Of a DNA stretch of 64,000 nucleotides, positions 43,497 to 52,997 are shown piece after piece; the stretch's first letter is position 1, and each line of letters starts with the position of its first letter. The notes under the pieces are model-generated. The model saw nothing but the letters and a program-made list of their open reading frames with translations. It ran no database searches and was not told the origin of the DNA. Location: assembly GCA_020638195.1 (NCBI GenBank), contig JACKJC010000001.1, positions 1,167,001-1,231,000 of the forward strand, read 5' to 3'. The translations under genes were made by a program, and so were the position numbers. Source of the DNA: Methylobacteriaceae bacterium. Lineage in GTDB: Bacteria; Pseudomonadota; Alphaproteobacteria; Rhizobiales; Beijerinckiaceae.

Positions 43497-45996
43497 GCGT
43501 GCGGGTGTGCGGAACTTTCCAGATCTCCTCGGCATATTCGCGGATCGTGCGATCCGAGGAGAACCAGCCCATGCGCGCCGTGTTCAGCATGGCCGTCCGG
43601 CGCCAGCGCACGCGATCGCGCCACATATCGTCGACGCGACGCTGCGCGTCCCAATAAGAGGCGAAGTCAGGGGTCACCATGAAATAGTCGCTGTCCCAAA
43701 GGGAGTGAATCAGGCACGCGTAGCGATTGCGATCCTCCGGCGAATATTCGCCGGCCGCCACGGAGTCGAGCGCGCGCTTGAGTTGCGAATTGGCGCCGAT
43801 GACATAGGCCGGCCGATGGCCGGCGCGGCGCGTCTCCTCGACCTGGCTTGCCGTCAGGCCGAAGATGACGATGTTCTCGTCGCCGACATGCTCCTTGATC
43901 TCGACGTTGGCGCCGTCGAGCGTGCCGACCGTGATCGCGCCATTGAGCGCGAACTTCATATTGCCGGTGCCCGACGCCTCCATGCCGGCGGTCGAGATCT
44001 GCTCGGAGACATCGGCGGCTGGCACGATCATTTCGGCGAGCGACACGTTGAAGTTCGGCATGAACACGACCTTCAACAGATTGCGCACCGAAGGATCGTT
44101 GTTCACGCGGCGCGCGACATCGTTGACCAGTCGGATGATCGACTTCGCCTGCACATAGCTCGCGGCCGCCTTGCCGGCGAAAAGTTTCACGCGAGGAGTC
44201 CAGTCGCGATGCGGTTCGGCGCGGATCGCGTCGTAGAGCGCGATCGTCTCGAGGATGTTGAGCAGCTGGCGCTTGTATTCGTGGATGCGCTTGACGTGCA
44301 CGTCGAACACGGCCGAGGGATCGATGCGTACGCCGCTCTGCTCGTTGATATATTCGGCGAGCGTTTCCTTGTTCGCGCGCTTTATGGCGGCGAACCGGTC
44401 CTGCGCGGAGGAATCCTCGACATAGCGCTCGAAATCGCGGATGCGCTCGATGTCGTCGACGACGCCGGCGCCCACGGTCTCGCGCAACAGGTCTGTCAGC
44501 GCCGGATTGGAATTGATCAGCCAGCGGCGCGGCGTGATGCCGTTCGTCTTGTTGACGATGCGGCCGGGCAAGACCTTGTTGAGATCATGAAATACGGTCT
44601 CCTTCATCAGGTCCGTGTGCAACGCTGACACGCCGTTGATCATGTGCGAGCCGACGAAGGCGAGATTGCCCATGCGCACGCGCTTTCCCCCGTCCTCGCC
44701 GATCAGCGAAACGGAGCGCAGCGTTGCGTCATCGGCGCCGGCGGCCTTGGCCTCGCCGAGGAAGCGCATGTTGATCGCGTAGATGATCTGCAGATGACGC
44801 GGCAGCAGCAGGCCCATCAGCTCGACGGGCCAGGTCTCCAGCGCTTCCGGCAGCAGCGTGTGGTTGGTGTAGGACGTCGCCTCGCGCGTGATGTTCCACG
44901 CTTCTTCCCAGCCGACGCCATGCACGTCGAGCAGCAGTCGCATCAGTTCGGCGACGGCGATCGCGGGATGCGTATCGTTGAGCTGGATGGCGGCCTTCTC
45001 GTGCAGATTGCGCACATCGCCGAAGCGCTGGATGTGACGGCGGATGAGATCCTGCAACGAAGCCGAGGCGAAGAAATATTCCTGCCGCAGGCGCAGCTCC
45101 TGACCGGCCGGATTGGAATCCGAAGGATAGAGAATGCGCGAAATGCTTTCCGCGCGAGAGCGTTCCAGGATCGCGCCGACATGGTCGCCGGCGTTGAATG
45201 CGTCGAGCTGGATAGCCTCGATCGCCTTTGCGCTCCACAAGCGCAGCGTGTTCACGGTGTCGCCGCGCCAGCCGACGACGGGCGTGTCATAGGCGACTGC
45301 CAGCACTTTCTCGGCGGGTTGCCAGGCGTGGCGTTCCGCGCCGTCCCAGCCGGCTTCGCTCGATACTTCGCCGCCGAAGCCGATCTCGTGCACGATCTCG
45401 CGGCGCTGGAATTCCCAGGGGTTGCGGAATGAGAGCCAATCCTCCGGCGTCTCGACCTGCGCGCCGTCCACCACGCTCTGCTTGAACAGGCCGTGATCGT
45501 AACGGATGCCGTAGCCGAGTCCCGAGACGCCGAGCGTCGCCATGCTCTCCATGAAGCAGGCGGCGAGACGCCCGAGACCGCCATTGCCGAGCGCGGCGTC
45601 CGGTTCGAGCTGCGCGATGGAATCGAGATCGAGGCCGACGAGCGCGAGCGCTTCGCGCATCTGCTCCTTGAGGCCGAGATTGCCGAGCGCATCCTCGAAC
45701 AGGCGTCCGATCAGAAATTCGAGCGAGAGATAGTAGACTCGCTTGCGCCCGGAGCGTTTGGCCTCGCGGATCGAGGCCATCCAGCGGTCGATAATCTTGT
45801 CGCGCACCGCGAGGATCGCGGCCGTCAGCCAGTCGTGGTTGAGCGCGAGCGCCGGCGGCTTGCCGACATTGTAGATGAGTTTGGCCTCGATTTCCTTGCG
45901 CAGCGCCTGGATGGCGGCGGCGGCCTCGTCCCTGGCGCTCGACCGCCGTTCGACCGGCGGGAGAATTTCCGTCGACTTCAAATTGCTCGTACGCAT
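43489..45996 (-). CDS. glgP: Glycogen/starch phosphorylase
   Basis: This protein of about 835 residues (ATG 45996, GAAGGG site) is the normal length for bacterial glycogen phosphorylase. It releases glucose 1-phosphate from alpha-1,4 chains. Seen motifs are YYLSLEFLIGRLFEDAL near residue 85, AALGNGGLGRLAACFMES near residue 128, and the PLP-lysine segment EASGTGNMKFALNGAITVGTLDGAN near residue 670. It heads the minus-strand glgP-glgX unit, divergent from glgA. The N-terminal frame continues 59 codons upstream without similarity. Confidence 0.95.
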   Translation of the reverse strand: MRTSNLKSTEILPPVERRSSARDEAAAAIQALRKEIEAKLIYNVGKPPALALNHDWLTAAILAVRDKIIDRWMASIREAKRSGRKRVYYLSLEFLIGRLFEDALGNLGLKEQMREALALVGLDLDSIAQLEPDAALGNGGLGRLAACFMESMATLGVSGLGYGIRYDHGLFKQSVVDGAQVETPEDWLSFRNPWEFQRREIVHEIGFGGEVSSEAGWDGAERHAWQPAEKVLAVAYDTPVVGWRGDTVNTLRLWSAKAIEAIQLDAFNAGDHVGAILERSRAESISRILYPSDSNPAGQELRLRQEYFFASASLQDLIRRHIQRFGDVRNLHEKAAIQLNDTHPAIAVAELMRLLLDVHGVGWEEAWNITREATSYTNHTLLPEALETWPVELMGLLLPRHLQIIYAINMRFLGEAKAAGADDATLRSVSLIGEDGGKRVRMGNLAFVGSHMINGVSALHTDLMKETVFHDLNKVLPGRIVNKTNGITPRRWLINSNPALTDLLRETVGAGVVDDIERIRDFERYVEDSSAQDRFAAIKRANKETLAEYINEQSGVRIDPSAVFDVHVKRIHEYKRQLLNILETIALYDAIRAEPHRDWTPRVKLFAGKAAASYVQAKSIIRLVNDVARRVNNDPSVRNLLKVVFMPNFNVSLAEMIVPAADVSEQISTAGMEASGTGNMKFALNGAITVGTLDGANVEIKEHVGDENIVIFGLTASQVEETRRAGHRPAYVIGANSQLKRALDSVAAGEYSPEDRNRYACLIHSLWDSDYFMVTPDFASYWDAQRRVDDMWRDRVRWRRTAMLNTARMGWFSSDRTIREYAEEIWKVPHTRTHG

Positions 45997-46253
45997 GCAA
46001 ACAAACCCTTCGACGCGATGCCTTACAGTTAACCGGCGCCTGCTGAAGAATTCGATAAAGGACTTCTGCTGGGTAACCGCCGGACTCTTTTTCCGCACCG
46101 CATTAACCGGCCGCCGCGCGCCGACCGACAACAAGTGACGCTTTGCTCTGATGTTTTCCGTTGCGTTAACCATTGGCTAGAGAATTGGAGTTAAACAGTA
46201 GAGCCAACAGGCGAAGTGATTCGGCTTGAGTTTCGGGCGGCGGGCGCGAACCC
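45997..46253. promoter_or_regulatory. Divergent glgP/glgA control region with repeated TTAACC motifs
   Basis: This 257-bp gap separates breakdown (glgP-glgX) from synthesis (glgA-glgB-malQ) genes. TTAACC occurs at 46029-46034, 46103-46108 and 46166-46171, the last as GTTAACCAT. The region is clearly more AT-rich than its surroundings. TTAACCAT resembles half-sites of alphaproteobacterial CtrA, but full paired sites are not evident. Confidence 0.4.
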
Positions 46254-47732
46254 ATGAGTTGGCAGGCACAGGGTCATTGCGACCTTGAGGGCGAGGCCGC
46301 GCAGGCTGAGCAGCCGGGCGCGCGACGCAGGGTTCTTTTCGTCACCTCCGAAATCTCCGACTACGTTCAGACTGGCGGTCTCGGCGAAGTTTCGGCCGCG
46401 TTGCCACGCGCGCTGCGCGCGCTTTCGGATGTGCGCATTCTCGTGCCGGGCTATCGGCAGGTGCTGGAGCGCGCCGGCAATATCGAGCCGGTCGGCCTGC
46501 TGCCGGGACTCGGCGAAATTCCGGCCTGCGCGCTCGGACGCACGAAGACGGCCGACGGCATTCCCGTCTATGTCATCCTCAACGCCGATCTCTACGACCG
46601 GCCGGGCGGGCTCTATATTGATCCCGACGGCAAGGACTGGATCGACAACGATGTCCGCTTCGCCCGCTTGAGCCTCGCCGCGGCCGACATGGCGGCGGGC
46701 CTCGGCGATCCCAACTGGCGGCCGGATAATCTGCATCTCAACGACTGGCCGAGCGCGCTCGCCCCCGGCTATCTCGCCTGGCGCGGCCTCGATACGCCGA
46801 CGATTCTCACCATCCACAATCTCGCCTATCAAGGCGCCTTCGATCCCGCGCGTCTCGGCGCGCTCGCGATCCCCGAAGCGGCCTTCAAGGTCGACGGCGT
46901 CGAATTCTACGGCCGTCTGTCGTTCCTCAAGGCGGGCGTCTACTACGCGGACCAGCTGACGACGGTCAGCGAGACCTACGCGCAGGAAATCACCACGCCG
47001 CAATTCGGCTGCGGCCTGCATGGGCTGCTGGCGGAACGCTCGCGTCAGGGCCGGCTCAGCGGCATCCTCAACGGCATCGACGAATCGTGGGACCCGCGCC
47101 ACACCCATCACGACGAGGGTTTCGAGCCCGACCGCTGGAAGGGGCGCTACGCCGACTATATCCGCGGCCTGTTCGGCCTCGCCCTGTCGCGCGGCCCGCT
47201 TTTCGCGATCGTCTCACGCCTCGTGCACCAGAAAGGCGTCGACCTGTCGATCGACGTCGCCGAGGAAATCGTCGCCCATGGCGGTCAGCTCGTCGTGACG
47301 GGCCAGGGCGACACGCATCTCGAGGACCGCATGCGCACGCTAGCGCGCAAGCACCCGACGCAGGTCGGCGTACGCATCGGCTTCGACGGGTCGGAGGCGC
47401 GCGCCATGTTCGCGGGCAGCGACTTCCTGCTCATGCCCTCGCGTTTCGAGCCCTGCGGCCTCAGCCAGATGTACGCCCAGCGCTTCGGCTCGCTGCCGAT
47501 CGCTCATCGCACCGGCGGCCTCGCCGATACGATCGAGGACGGCCGCACCGGCTTCCTGTTTCACACGCCGACCGCCCAGCAGTTCAAGGGCGCCGTGCGC
47601 CGCGCGCTCGACACGTTCGGCTCCGGCCGCCGCTTCGATGAGATGCGCCGCGCCGCCATGGCGCGCACCTTCGCCTGGTCGGATTCCGCGAGGCGCTACG
47701 CCACGCTCTATCAAAGTGCGCGCGCCGGCTGA
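46254..47732 (+). CDS. glgA: Glycogen synthase (GT5)
   Basis: This 492-residue GT5 enzyme extends glucan chains from ADP-glucose. Its N-terminal motif is DYVQTGGLGEVSAALP: the Lys of the usual KxGGL motif is Gln39 here. NLHLNDWPSALAPGY and ILTIHNLAYQGAF mark the N-domain. The C-domain has FAIVSRLVHQKGVDL, MPSRFEPCGLSQMYA and HRTGGLADTIEDG. It is shorter in the inter-domain linker region than many GlgA. No glgC for ADP-glucose is in the window. It heads glgA-glgB-malQ. Confidence 0.93.
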   Translation: MSWQAQGHCDLEGEAAQAEQPGARRRVLFVTSEISDYVQTGGLGEVSAALPRALRALSDVRILVPGYRQVLERAGNIEPVGLLPGLGEIPACALGRTKTADGIPVYVILNADLYDRPGGLYIDPDGKDWIDNDVRFARLSLAAADMAAGLGDPNWRPDNLHLNDWPSALAPGYLAWRGLDTPTILTIHNLAYQGAFDPARLGALAIPEAAFKVDGVEFYGRLSFLKAGVYYADQLTTVSETYAQEITTPQFGCGLHGLLAERSRQGRLSGILNGIDESWDPRHTHHDEGFEPDRWKGRYADYIRGLFGLALSRGPLFAIVSRLVHQKGVDLSIDVAEEIVAHGGQLVVTGQGDTHLEDRMRTLARKHPTQVGVRIGFDGSEARAMFAGSDFLLMPSRFEPCGLSQMYAQRFGSLPIAHRTGGLADTIEDGRTGFLFHTPTAQQFKGAVRRALDTFGSGRRFDEMRRAAMARTFAWSDSARRYATLYQSARAG

Positions 47733-47792
47733 CGTCGCGTGATGCACTGCGGTAGTCTGGGCCGACGGTCGCGTTTGATTCGCGCGGCCGGC

Positions 47793-50048
47793 ATGAGCGG
47801 CGCAGTCATGTCTTCCTCGGCGATCCACAGGCAGCCTGTCGAAGGCGCGCGGGCCCATCCCGCCGCCCTAGACGCGTCTGTCGTCGATGATCTCGCGCAG
47901 GCGCGCTGCGCAGATCCTTTCGCGCTGCTCGGCCCCCATGAAGCGCCACAGGGACGCATCGTGCGCGTTTTCGCGCCCGGCGCGCTCGGCGTCGAGGCGC
48001 TGGACGCGACCGAGGCCTACGCCGTCGCCACGTTCGATCTCCTGGACGAGCGCGGCCTGTTCGGCGCGCTCGTGCCGGGCGACAGGGCCTATCTCTTGCG
48101 CACGATCTGGCCGGAGGCGGCCTTCATCGCCGAAGATCCCTATTCCTTCTGGGAGCTTCTGCCCGACGAGGATCTCGCCCTTTTCGGGGCTGGCTGCCAC
48201 CCGAAACTCACCGACCTGCTCGGCGCGCGCGAAATGTGGATCGGCGATGCGCCGGGCGTCCGCTTCTCGGTCTGGGCGCCGAATGCGCGCGCGGTCTCGC
48301 TCGTCGGCGATTTCAACGGCTGGGACCGCCGTCGTCATCCCATGCGGCTGCGCCATCGGGGCGGGGTCTGGGAATTGTTCGTCCCGCGCATCGGCGCCGG
48401 CGAGCGCTATAAATTCGCGATCGTCGACCGCGGCGGTCACGAACTGCCGCTCAAGGCAGATCCGATGGCGTTGCGCAGCGAGGCGCCGCCCGAAACCGCC
48501 TCGATCGTCGCGACCGCGCTCGATCACGACTGGCGCGACGCCGACTGGATGCAATCTCGTGCGCGAAAGCAGGCGCCCGATGCGCCGATCTCGATCTACG
48601 AGGTGCATCTCGGCTCCTGGCTGCACAAACACGGCGCCGAGCTCGACTGGGAGGAAGCCGCGCGCCGCCTGCCGACCTACGCTTCGGCGCTCGGCTTCAC
48701 GCATATCGAGCTGCTGCCGATCGCCGAACATCCGTTCCGCGGCTCTTGGGGCTATCAGCCGCTCTCGCCTTTCGCGCCGACGGCGCGCCATGGCGAACCG
48801 CAGGGGTTCGCGCGCTTCGTCGACGCCTGCCATGCGGCAGGTCTTGGCGTCATCGTCGACTGGGTGCCGGGCCATTTCCCCAACGACGCACATGGCCTCG
48901 TGCGCTTCGACGGCACCGCGCTCTATGAGCACGACGATCCACGCGAAGGCCTGCACCCCGACTGGGATACGGTGATCTATAATCTCGGCCGCCGCGAGGT
49001 CCGCAATTTCCTGATCGCGAGCGCCTTGCGCTGGCTCGAGGATTTCCATGTCGACGGCCTGCGCGTCGACGCGGTCGCGTCCATGCTCTACCGCGATTAT
49101 TCGCGCGCTGACGGGGCATGGAAGCCGAACGAATATGGCGGGCGAGAGAATCTCGAAGCCATCGATTTTCTGCGCGCCGTCAATTCCGTCGTCGCGAGCC
49201 GATGCCCTGGCGCCATAACGATTGCCGAGGAATCGACCGCCTGGCCAGGCGTGACGGCGCGCGTGGAAGAGGGCGGGCTCGGTTTCGCCTACAAGTGGAA
49301 TATGGGCTGGATGAACGACACGCTGCGCTACATGGCGCGCGATCCCGTCCACCGCCGCTTCCACCATGACGAAATGACCTTCGGCATGATGTACGCCTAT
49401 GCCGAGAAATTCGTGCTGGCCGTCTCGCACGACGAAGTCGTGCACGGCAAGCATTCGCTGCTCGACAAGATGCCGGGCGACGAATGGCGCAAGCGCGCCA
49501 ATCTGCGCGCCTATCTCGCGCTGATGTGGACGCATCCCGGCAAGAAGCTGCTGTTCATGGGCGCCGAATTCGGCCAGTGGCGCGAATGGAGTCACGACCG
49601 GCAACTCGACTGGCATCTGTTCGACGAGCCCGGCCATGCGGGTCTCGTCGCGCTCGTGCGCGATCTCAACGCGGCCTATCGCGAAGAGCCTGCCTTGCAT
49701 GTCGCGGATGTGCGGCCGGAAGGATTCGAGTGGCTCGTGGTCGACGATTCCGACAACAGCGTCTTCGCCTACTTGAGAAAGGGCGAGGGCGCGCCGCCGA
49801 TCGTCGTCGCGCTCAACATGACGCCGGAGCCGCGCTCGTTCTACCGTATAGGCGTACCGCATGCGGGGTTCTGGAAAGAGATCCTGAACACGGACGCCGC
49901 CTGCTACGGCGGGACGAACACCGGCAATCTCGGCGGCGCGCAGACGCGCGAAGCCCCCGCGCATGGCCACGCGCAATCGCTCGAGCTCGTGCTGCCGCCG
50001 CTGTCGGCCGTCGTGCTGCGCCTCGACCACGCGACGGAGGGCGCATGA
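47793..50048 (+). CDS. glgB: 1,4-alpha-glucan branching enzyme
   Basis: This protein of about 751 residues introduces alpha-1,6 branches. Domain order is an N1-type region (residues about 20-115), a CBM48 region (VRFSVWAPNARAVSLVGDFNGWD near residue 165), the GH13 barrel and a C-domain. Catalytic residues are in GLRVDAVASMLYRDY (Asp near 430), AITIAEESTAWPG (Glu near 483) and LAVSHDEVVHGKHS (His-Asp near 550). ATG 47793 was chosen; ATG 47808 is also possible. The stop overlaps malQ (ATGA). Confidence 0.94.
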   Translation: MSGAVMSSSAIHRQPVEGARAHPAALDASVVDDLAQARCADPFALLGPHEAPQGRIVRVFAPGALGVEALDATEAYAVATFDLLDERGLFGALVPGDRAYLLRTIWPEAAFIAEDPYSFWELLPDEDLALFGAGCHPKLTDLLGAREMWIGDAPGVRFSVWAPNARAVSLVGDFNGWDRRRHPMRLRHRGGVWELFVPRIGAGERYKFAIVDRGGHELPLKADPMALRSEAPPETASIVATALDHDWRDADWMQSRARKQAPDAPISIYEVHLGSWLHKHGAELDWEEAARRLPTYASALGFTHIELLPIAEHPFRGSWGYQPLSPFAPTARHGEPQGFARFVDACHAAGLGVIVDWVPGHFPNDAHGLVRFDGTALYEHDDPREGLHPDWDTVIYNLGRREVRNFLIASALRWLEDFHVDGLRVDAVASMLYRDYSRADGAWKPNEYGGRENLEAIDFLRAVNSVVASRCPGAITIAEESTAWPGVTARVEEGGLGFAYKWNMGWMNDTLRYMARDPVHRRFHHDEMTFGMMYAYAEKFVLAVSHDEVVHGKHSLLDKMPGDEWRKRANLRAYLALMWTHPGKKLLFMGAEFGQWREWSHDRQLDWHLFDEPGHAGLVALVRDLNAAYREEPALHVADVRPEGFEWLVVDDSDNSVFAYLRKGEGAPPIVVALNMTPEPRSFYRIGVPHAGFWKEILNTDAACYGGTNTGNLGGAQTREAPAHGHAQSLELVLPPLSAVVLRLDHATEGA

Positions 50049-52108
50049 CGGACGGGGCGCTGCGCGCGCTTGCGCTGGAAGCCGGCCTCCAACCGCGCTG
50101 GACAGACAATACGGGCGCCGAATGCGAAGTCTCGGTCGACACGTTGCGCGCGGCGCTTGCCGCGCTCGGCTTGCCGGCAGGCTCCGTCGCCGAACTCGCG
50201 GAGGCGCGGTCCCGGCTCGCTGCGGAAACTTCCGAAGTCGCGCCGCCGATCGTCATCGGGCAGGCTGGCGAACGCGTCATTGTCGCCGGCGCGCCATCGG
50301 GCAGCCGTGTGCGAATCGAATACGAACTGGGCGGCGCGGCCGATGTGCGTCTCGACGAGCAGGGTCGCCTGCCGCGCATCGATCGCCTTGGCTATCATCG
50401 CCTGTTTCTCGACGACCGGGAGATCAAACTCGCTATTGCGCCGGCGAGCGCGCGCACGATCGAGGAAGCCGCCGATGGCAGGCGCATCTGGGGGATCGCC
50501 GCGCAAATCTATGGGTTGCGCTGTCAGGGCGACGGCGGTCTCGGCCATTTCGGCGCGGTCGGCGAGCTCGCCGAAAGCGCGGCGCGGCACGGCGCGGATC
50601 TCGTGGCGATAAGCCCCGCCCACGCGCTTTTTCTCGCCGACGACAACCACTACACGCCTTATTCGCCTTCGAGCCGTCTGTTCAACAACGTTCTCTATGT
50701 TGATCCGGCCGACGTTCTCGGTGCGGAGCGGGTCGCTGCGGTCGCGGCCCGCAGCCCGGCGGATGCATCTGACGCGCTTGGTCTCATCGACTGGCCCCGC
50801 GCGGCGGGCGCGCGCGCCGCGCTCTTGCGCGCGCTCTACGACGATTTCTGCGCGACCGACATGCGCGCAGACTCCGCGCAGGCGGCCGATTTCATCGCCT
50901 TCCGCGCCGCTGGCGGCGAGGCGCTCGAATCGCATGCGCGGTTCGAAGCCCTGCATGCGCGGGAATTTGGTCGTGACTTCACGAAATGGAACTGGCGCGA
51001 CTGGGCGCCCGGATTGCGCGACGCCAATTCGCGCGAGGTCGCACAATTCGCGCGCGAGAACGCTCGCGACGTGGGCTTCCATGTCTTCGCGCAATGGCTG
51101 GTCGATCGCTCGATGGCGCGCGCGCAGGGCAGGGCGCTCGAAGCAGGGATGCGGGTGGGTCTTCTTTCCGATCTGGCGGTCGGCATGAACGCCGGCGGCT
51201 CGCATGCGTGGTCGAGGCCGAACGATGTCCTGCCAGGCCTGTCGATCGGCGCCCCGCCCGACATGCTGGCCCCGCTCGGCCAGAACTGGGGCCTGACGAC
51301 CTTCGCGCCCCGCGCCTTGCGCGCCTCCGCCTACGCGCCGTTCCTCGCCACCTTGCGCGCCGCGCTGCGCAACGCCGGCGGCGTGCGGATCGACCATGTG
51401 ATGGGCCTCGTGCGTCTCTGGCTCGTGCCGGAAGGCGCGCCCGCGAACGAAGGCGTCTACCTCGACTATCCCACCAACGAGCTCCTGGCCTTGCTGCGTC
51501 TGGAATCGTGTCGCCATGCGGCGATTGTGATCGGCGAGGATCTCGGCACCGTGCCCTTCGGCCTGCGCGAGCGCCTCGCAAAAGAGGGCGTCGCGGGCTT
51601 GCGCGTCCTGCAGTTCGAGCGGAGCGGCGATCGGTTCAATCCGCCCGACTGGTATCCGACGACGGCCGTGGCGATGACGGCGACGCATGACACCGCGACG
51701 ATCGATGGCTGGTGGCGCGGCTGCGACATCGCCGCGCGCGCGGCTCTCGCGCAATTGCCGCCGGGGCACACGAGCGAGCAATGCGAAACCGCGCGCGCGC
51801 ATGAACGCGATCTGGCCTGGCGGGCTTTCGTCGAGGCGCGTGTGGCGGATGGTCCGCAGCCAGTTTCGGACGAGTCGGACCGTGCATTGGACGCGGCCAC
51901 CCGATTTGTGGCGCAGACGCCGGCCGCACTCGCCATCCTACCGCTCGAGGATGCGCTGGGCTTGCGCGATCAGCCCAATCTGCCGGGAACGACGACCGAA
52001 TATCCCAACTGGCGCCGCCGCTATCCCGGCGAGGCCGCTTCGTTGCTCGACGATGAAAAGGTTGCAGCGCGCCTTGCCGATTTCGACGCGCGCCGCCGCG
52101 TCGCGTGA
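50045..52108 (+). CDS. malQ: 4-alpha-glucanotransferase (amylomaltase, GH77)
   Basis: This 687-residue enzyme has an N-terminal extension of about 150 residues, as in E. coli MalQ, followed by a GH77 barrel. Motifs are DNHYTPYSPSSRLFNNVLY, GGVRIDHVMGLVRLW (nucleophile Asp), VIGEDLGTVPFGLRERL (acid/base Glu) and TATHDTATIDGWW (His-Asp). It moves maltodextrin segments between chains and helps recycle short glucans. It is translated in overlap with glgB. Confidence 0.94.
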   Translation: MTDGALRALALEAGLQPRWTDNTGAECEVSVDTLRAALAALGLPAGSVAELAEARSRLAAETSEVAPPIVIGQAGERVIVAGAPSGSRVRIEYELGGAADVRLDEQGRLPRIDRLGYHRLFLDDREIKLAIAPASARTIEEAADGRRIWGIAAQIYGLRCQGDGGLGHFGAVGELAESAARHGADLVAISPAHALFLADDNHYTPYSPSSRLFNNVLYVDPADVLGAERVAAVAARSPADASDALGLIDWPRAAGARAALLRALYDDFCATDMRADSAQAADFIAFRAAGGEALESHARFEALHAREFGRDFTKWNWRDWAPGLRDANSREVAQFARENARDVGFHVFAQWLVDRSMARAQGRALEAGMRVGLLSDLAVGMNAGGSHAWSRPNDVLPGLSIGAPPDMLAPLGQNWGLTTFAPRALRASAYAPFLATLRAALRNAGGVRIDHVMGLVRLWLVPEGAPANEGVYLDYPTNELLALLRLESCRHAAIVIGEDLGTVPFGLRERLAKEGVAGLRVLQFERSGDRFNPPDWYPTTAVAMTATHDTATIDGWWRGCDIAARAALAQLPPGHTSEQCETARAHERDLAWRAFVEARVADGPQPVSDESDRALDAATRFVAQTPAALAILPLEDALGLRDQPNLPGTTTEYPNWRRRYPGEAASLLDDEKVAARLADFDARRRVA

Positions 52109-52115
52109 CGACTGA

Positions 52116-52343
52116 TCAGTCCGCTCCGTCCTCGGTCGCCCAGGCGAATTCTTTCTCGATCTGCTCGTAGGCGCGCGCCGTCGCGTAAGCGAGTTTGAAA
52201 TAGCGACCCGTCGCCATGATGTTCGCGAGTGTCTCGCGATCCTCATACATGGCCTCGAGCCGCTCAACGCGCCTTCGCAATTCGCGGTAACGTTCAACCC
52301 ACGGACGGCCCCGCCGCTCGCCCGTCTTGGGTATGGTCGACAT
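52116..52343 (-). CDS. Small hypothetical coiled-coil-like protein
   Basis: This 75-residue protein starts at ATG 52343. Its centre is highly charged and helical (WVERYRELRRRVERLEAMYEDRE), with a second helix ending KLAYATARAYEQIEKEFAW. No family is recognised. It converges with malQ 8 bp away. Confidence 0.5.
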   Translation of the reverse strand: MSTIPKTGERRGRPWVERYRELRRRVERLEAMYEDRETLANIMATGRYFKLAYATARAYEQIEKEFAWATEDGAD

Positions 52344-52582
52344 ACCTGCCCCACGTAACACAAGCGACCCGATGATATCGTTCGCATGAATATTGTCGAA
52401 GGAATTGCCTCAAAACAGCTGAGAATGGGACAATCAAATGCCGTCGCAGAAATTAACGTTCGTTATGAAATGAAGGTTCGCGCGTCTTCGCTCGTTCGCC
52501 TGAATGGCCCGCAACGCGCGAACGGCATGATGCGTTACCTGCGATTGACGACGATGCTTCAGGCGGGACCTGCCGCGGCTGC

Positions 52583-52828
52583 TCAGCCGGCCGGAGTTTC
52601 CGGTTCGTTGCGATGGCCCAACTTTCGCGCCACGAGGAAGGGGGCGACGAACATGCCGACCAATGCGCCGATCGGCATGAAGGTCATGAACACGAGATAA
52701 CCTGCGTAACCCTCGAAACCCGTTGTGTTGAAGGCTGTCGTGTAGCCGAGCCCGATGCCGACGCCGAGGAGCGCGCCGCCGATTAGGCCGGCGATTGCTG
52801 CGAGCAGGAAAAGGAGGAAGCGCTTCAC
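52583..52828 (-). CDS. Small two-helix membrane protein
   Basis: This 81-residue protein starts at GTG 52828 and consists of two hydrophobic helices: residues about 4-27 (FLLFLLAAIAGLIGGALLGVG) and 45-65 (YLVFMTFMPIGALVGMFVAPF). They are joined by a YTTAFNTTGFEGYAG loop and followed by a charged C-terminal tail. The family is unknown. The 239-bp gap between it and the coiled-coil gene holds nothing recognisable. Confidence 0.6.
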   Translation of the reverse strand: MKRFLLFLLAAIAGLIGGALLGVGIGLGYTTAFNTTGFEGYAGYLVFMTFMPIGALVGMFVAPFLVARKLGHRNEPETPAG

Positions 52829-52997
52829 GTCTCGGCGGCCGATGCTGTTGGATCGAAAGTCATCCTGCCGGCCATCGCGCCCCGATGCCGTGCGGTGCGA
52901 CACGAACCGCGACACGCCGCCGCGCCCACGCGGCTTGCGCGGGAGGGGCGTCGCGCCAATATCAAGCACAACCCATCTCTCGCCGCATGGATCCGAC

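Noticed and set aside
47868..50030. Long minus-strand frame (720 codons) opposite glgB
   Set aside because: glgB has all GH13 catalytic motifs on the plus strand; the antisense frame shows no domain.
52386..52700. Plus-strand frame with an ATG in the gap after malQ
   Set aside because: It runs antisense into the two-helix membrane protein gene, has no ribosome site and no recognisable pattern.
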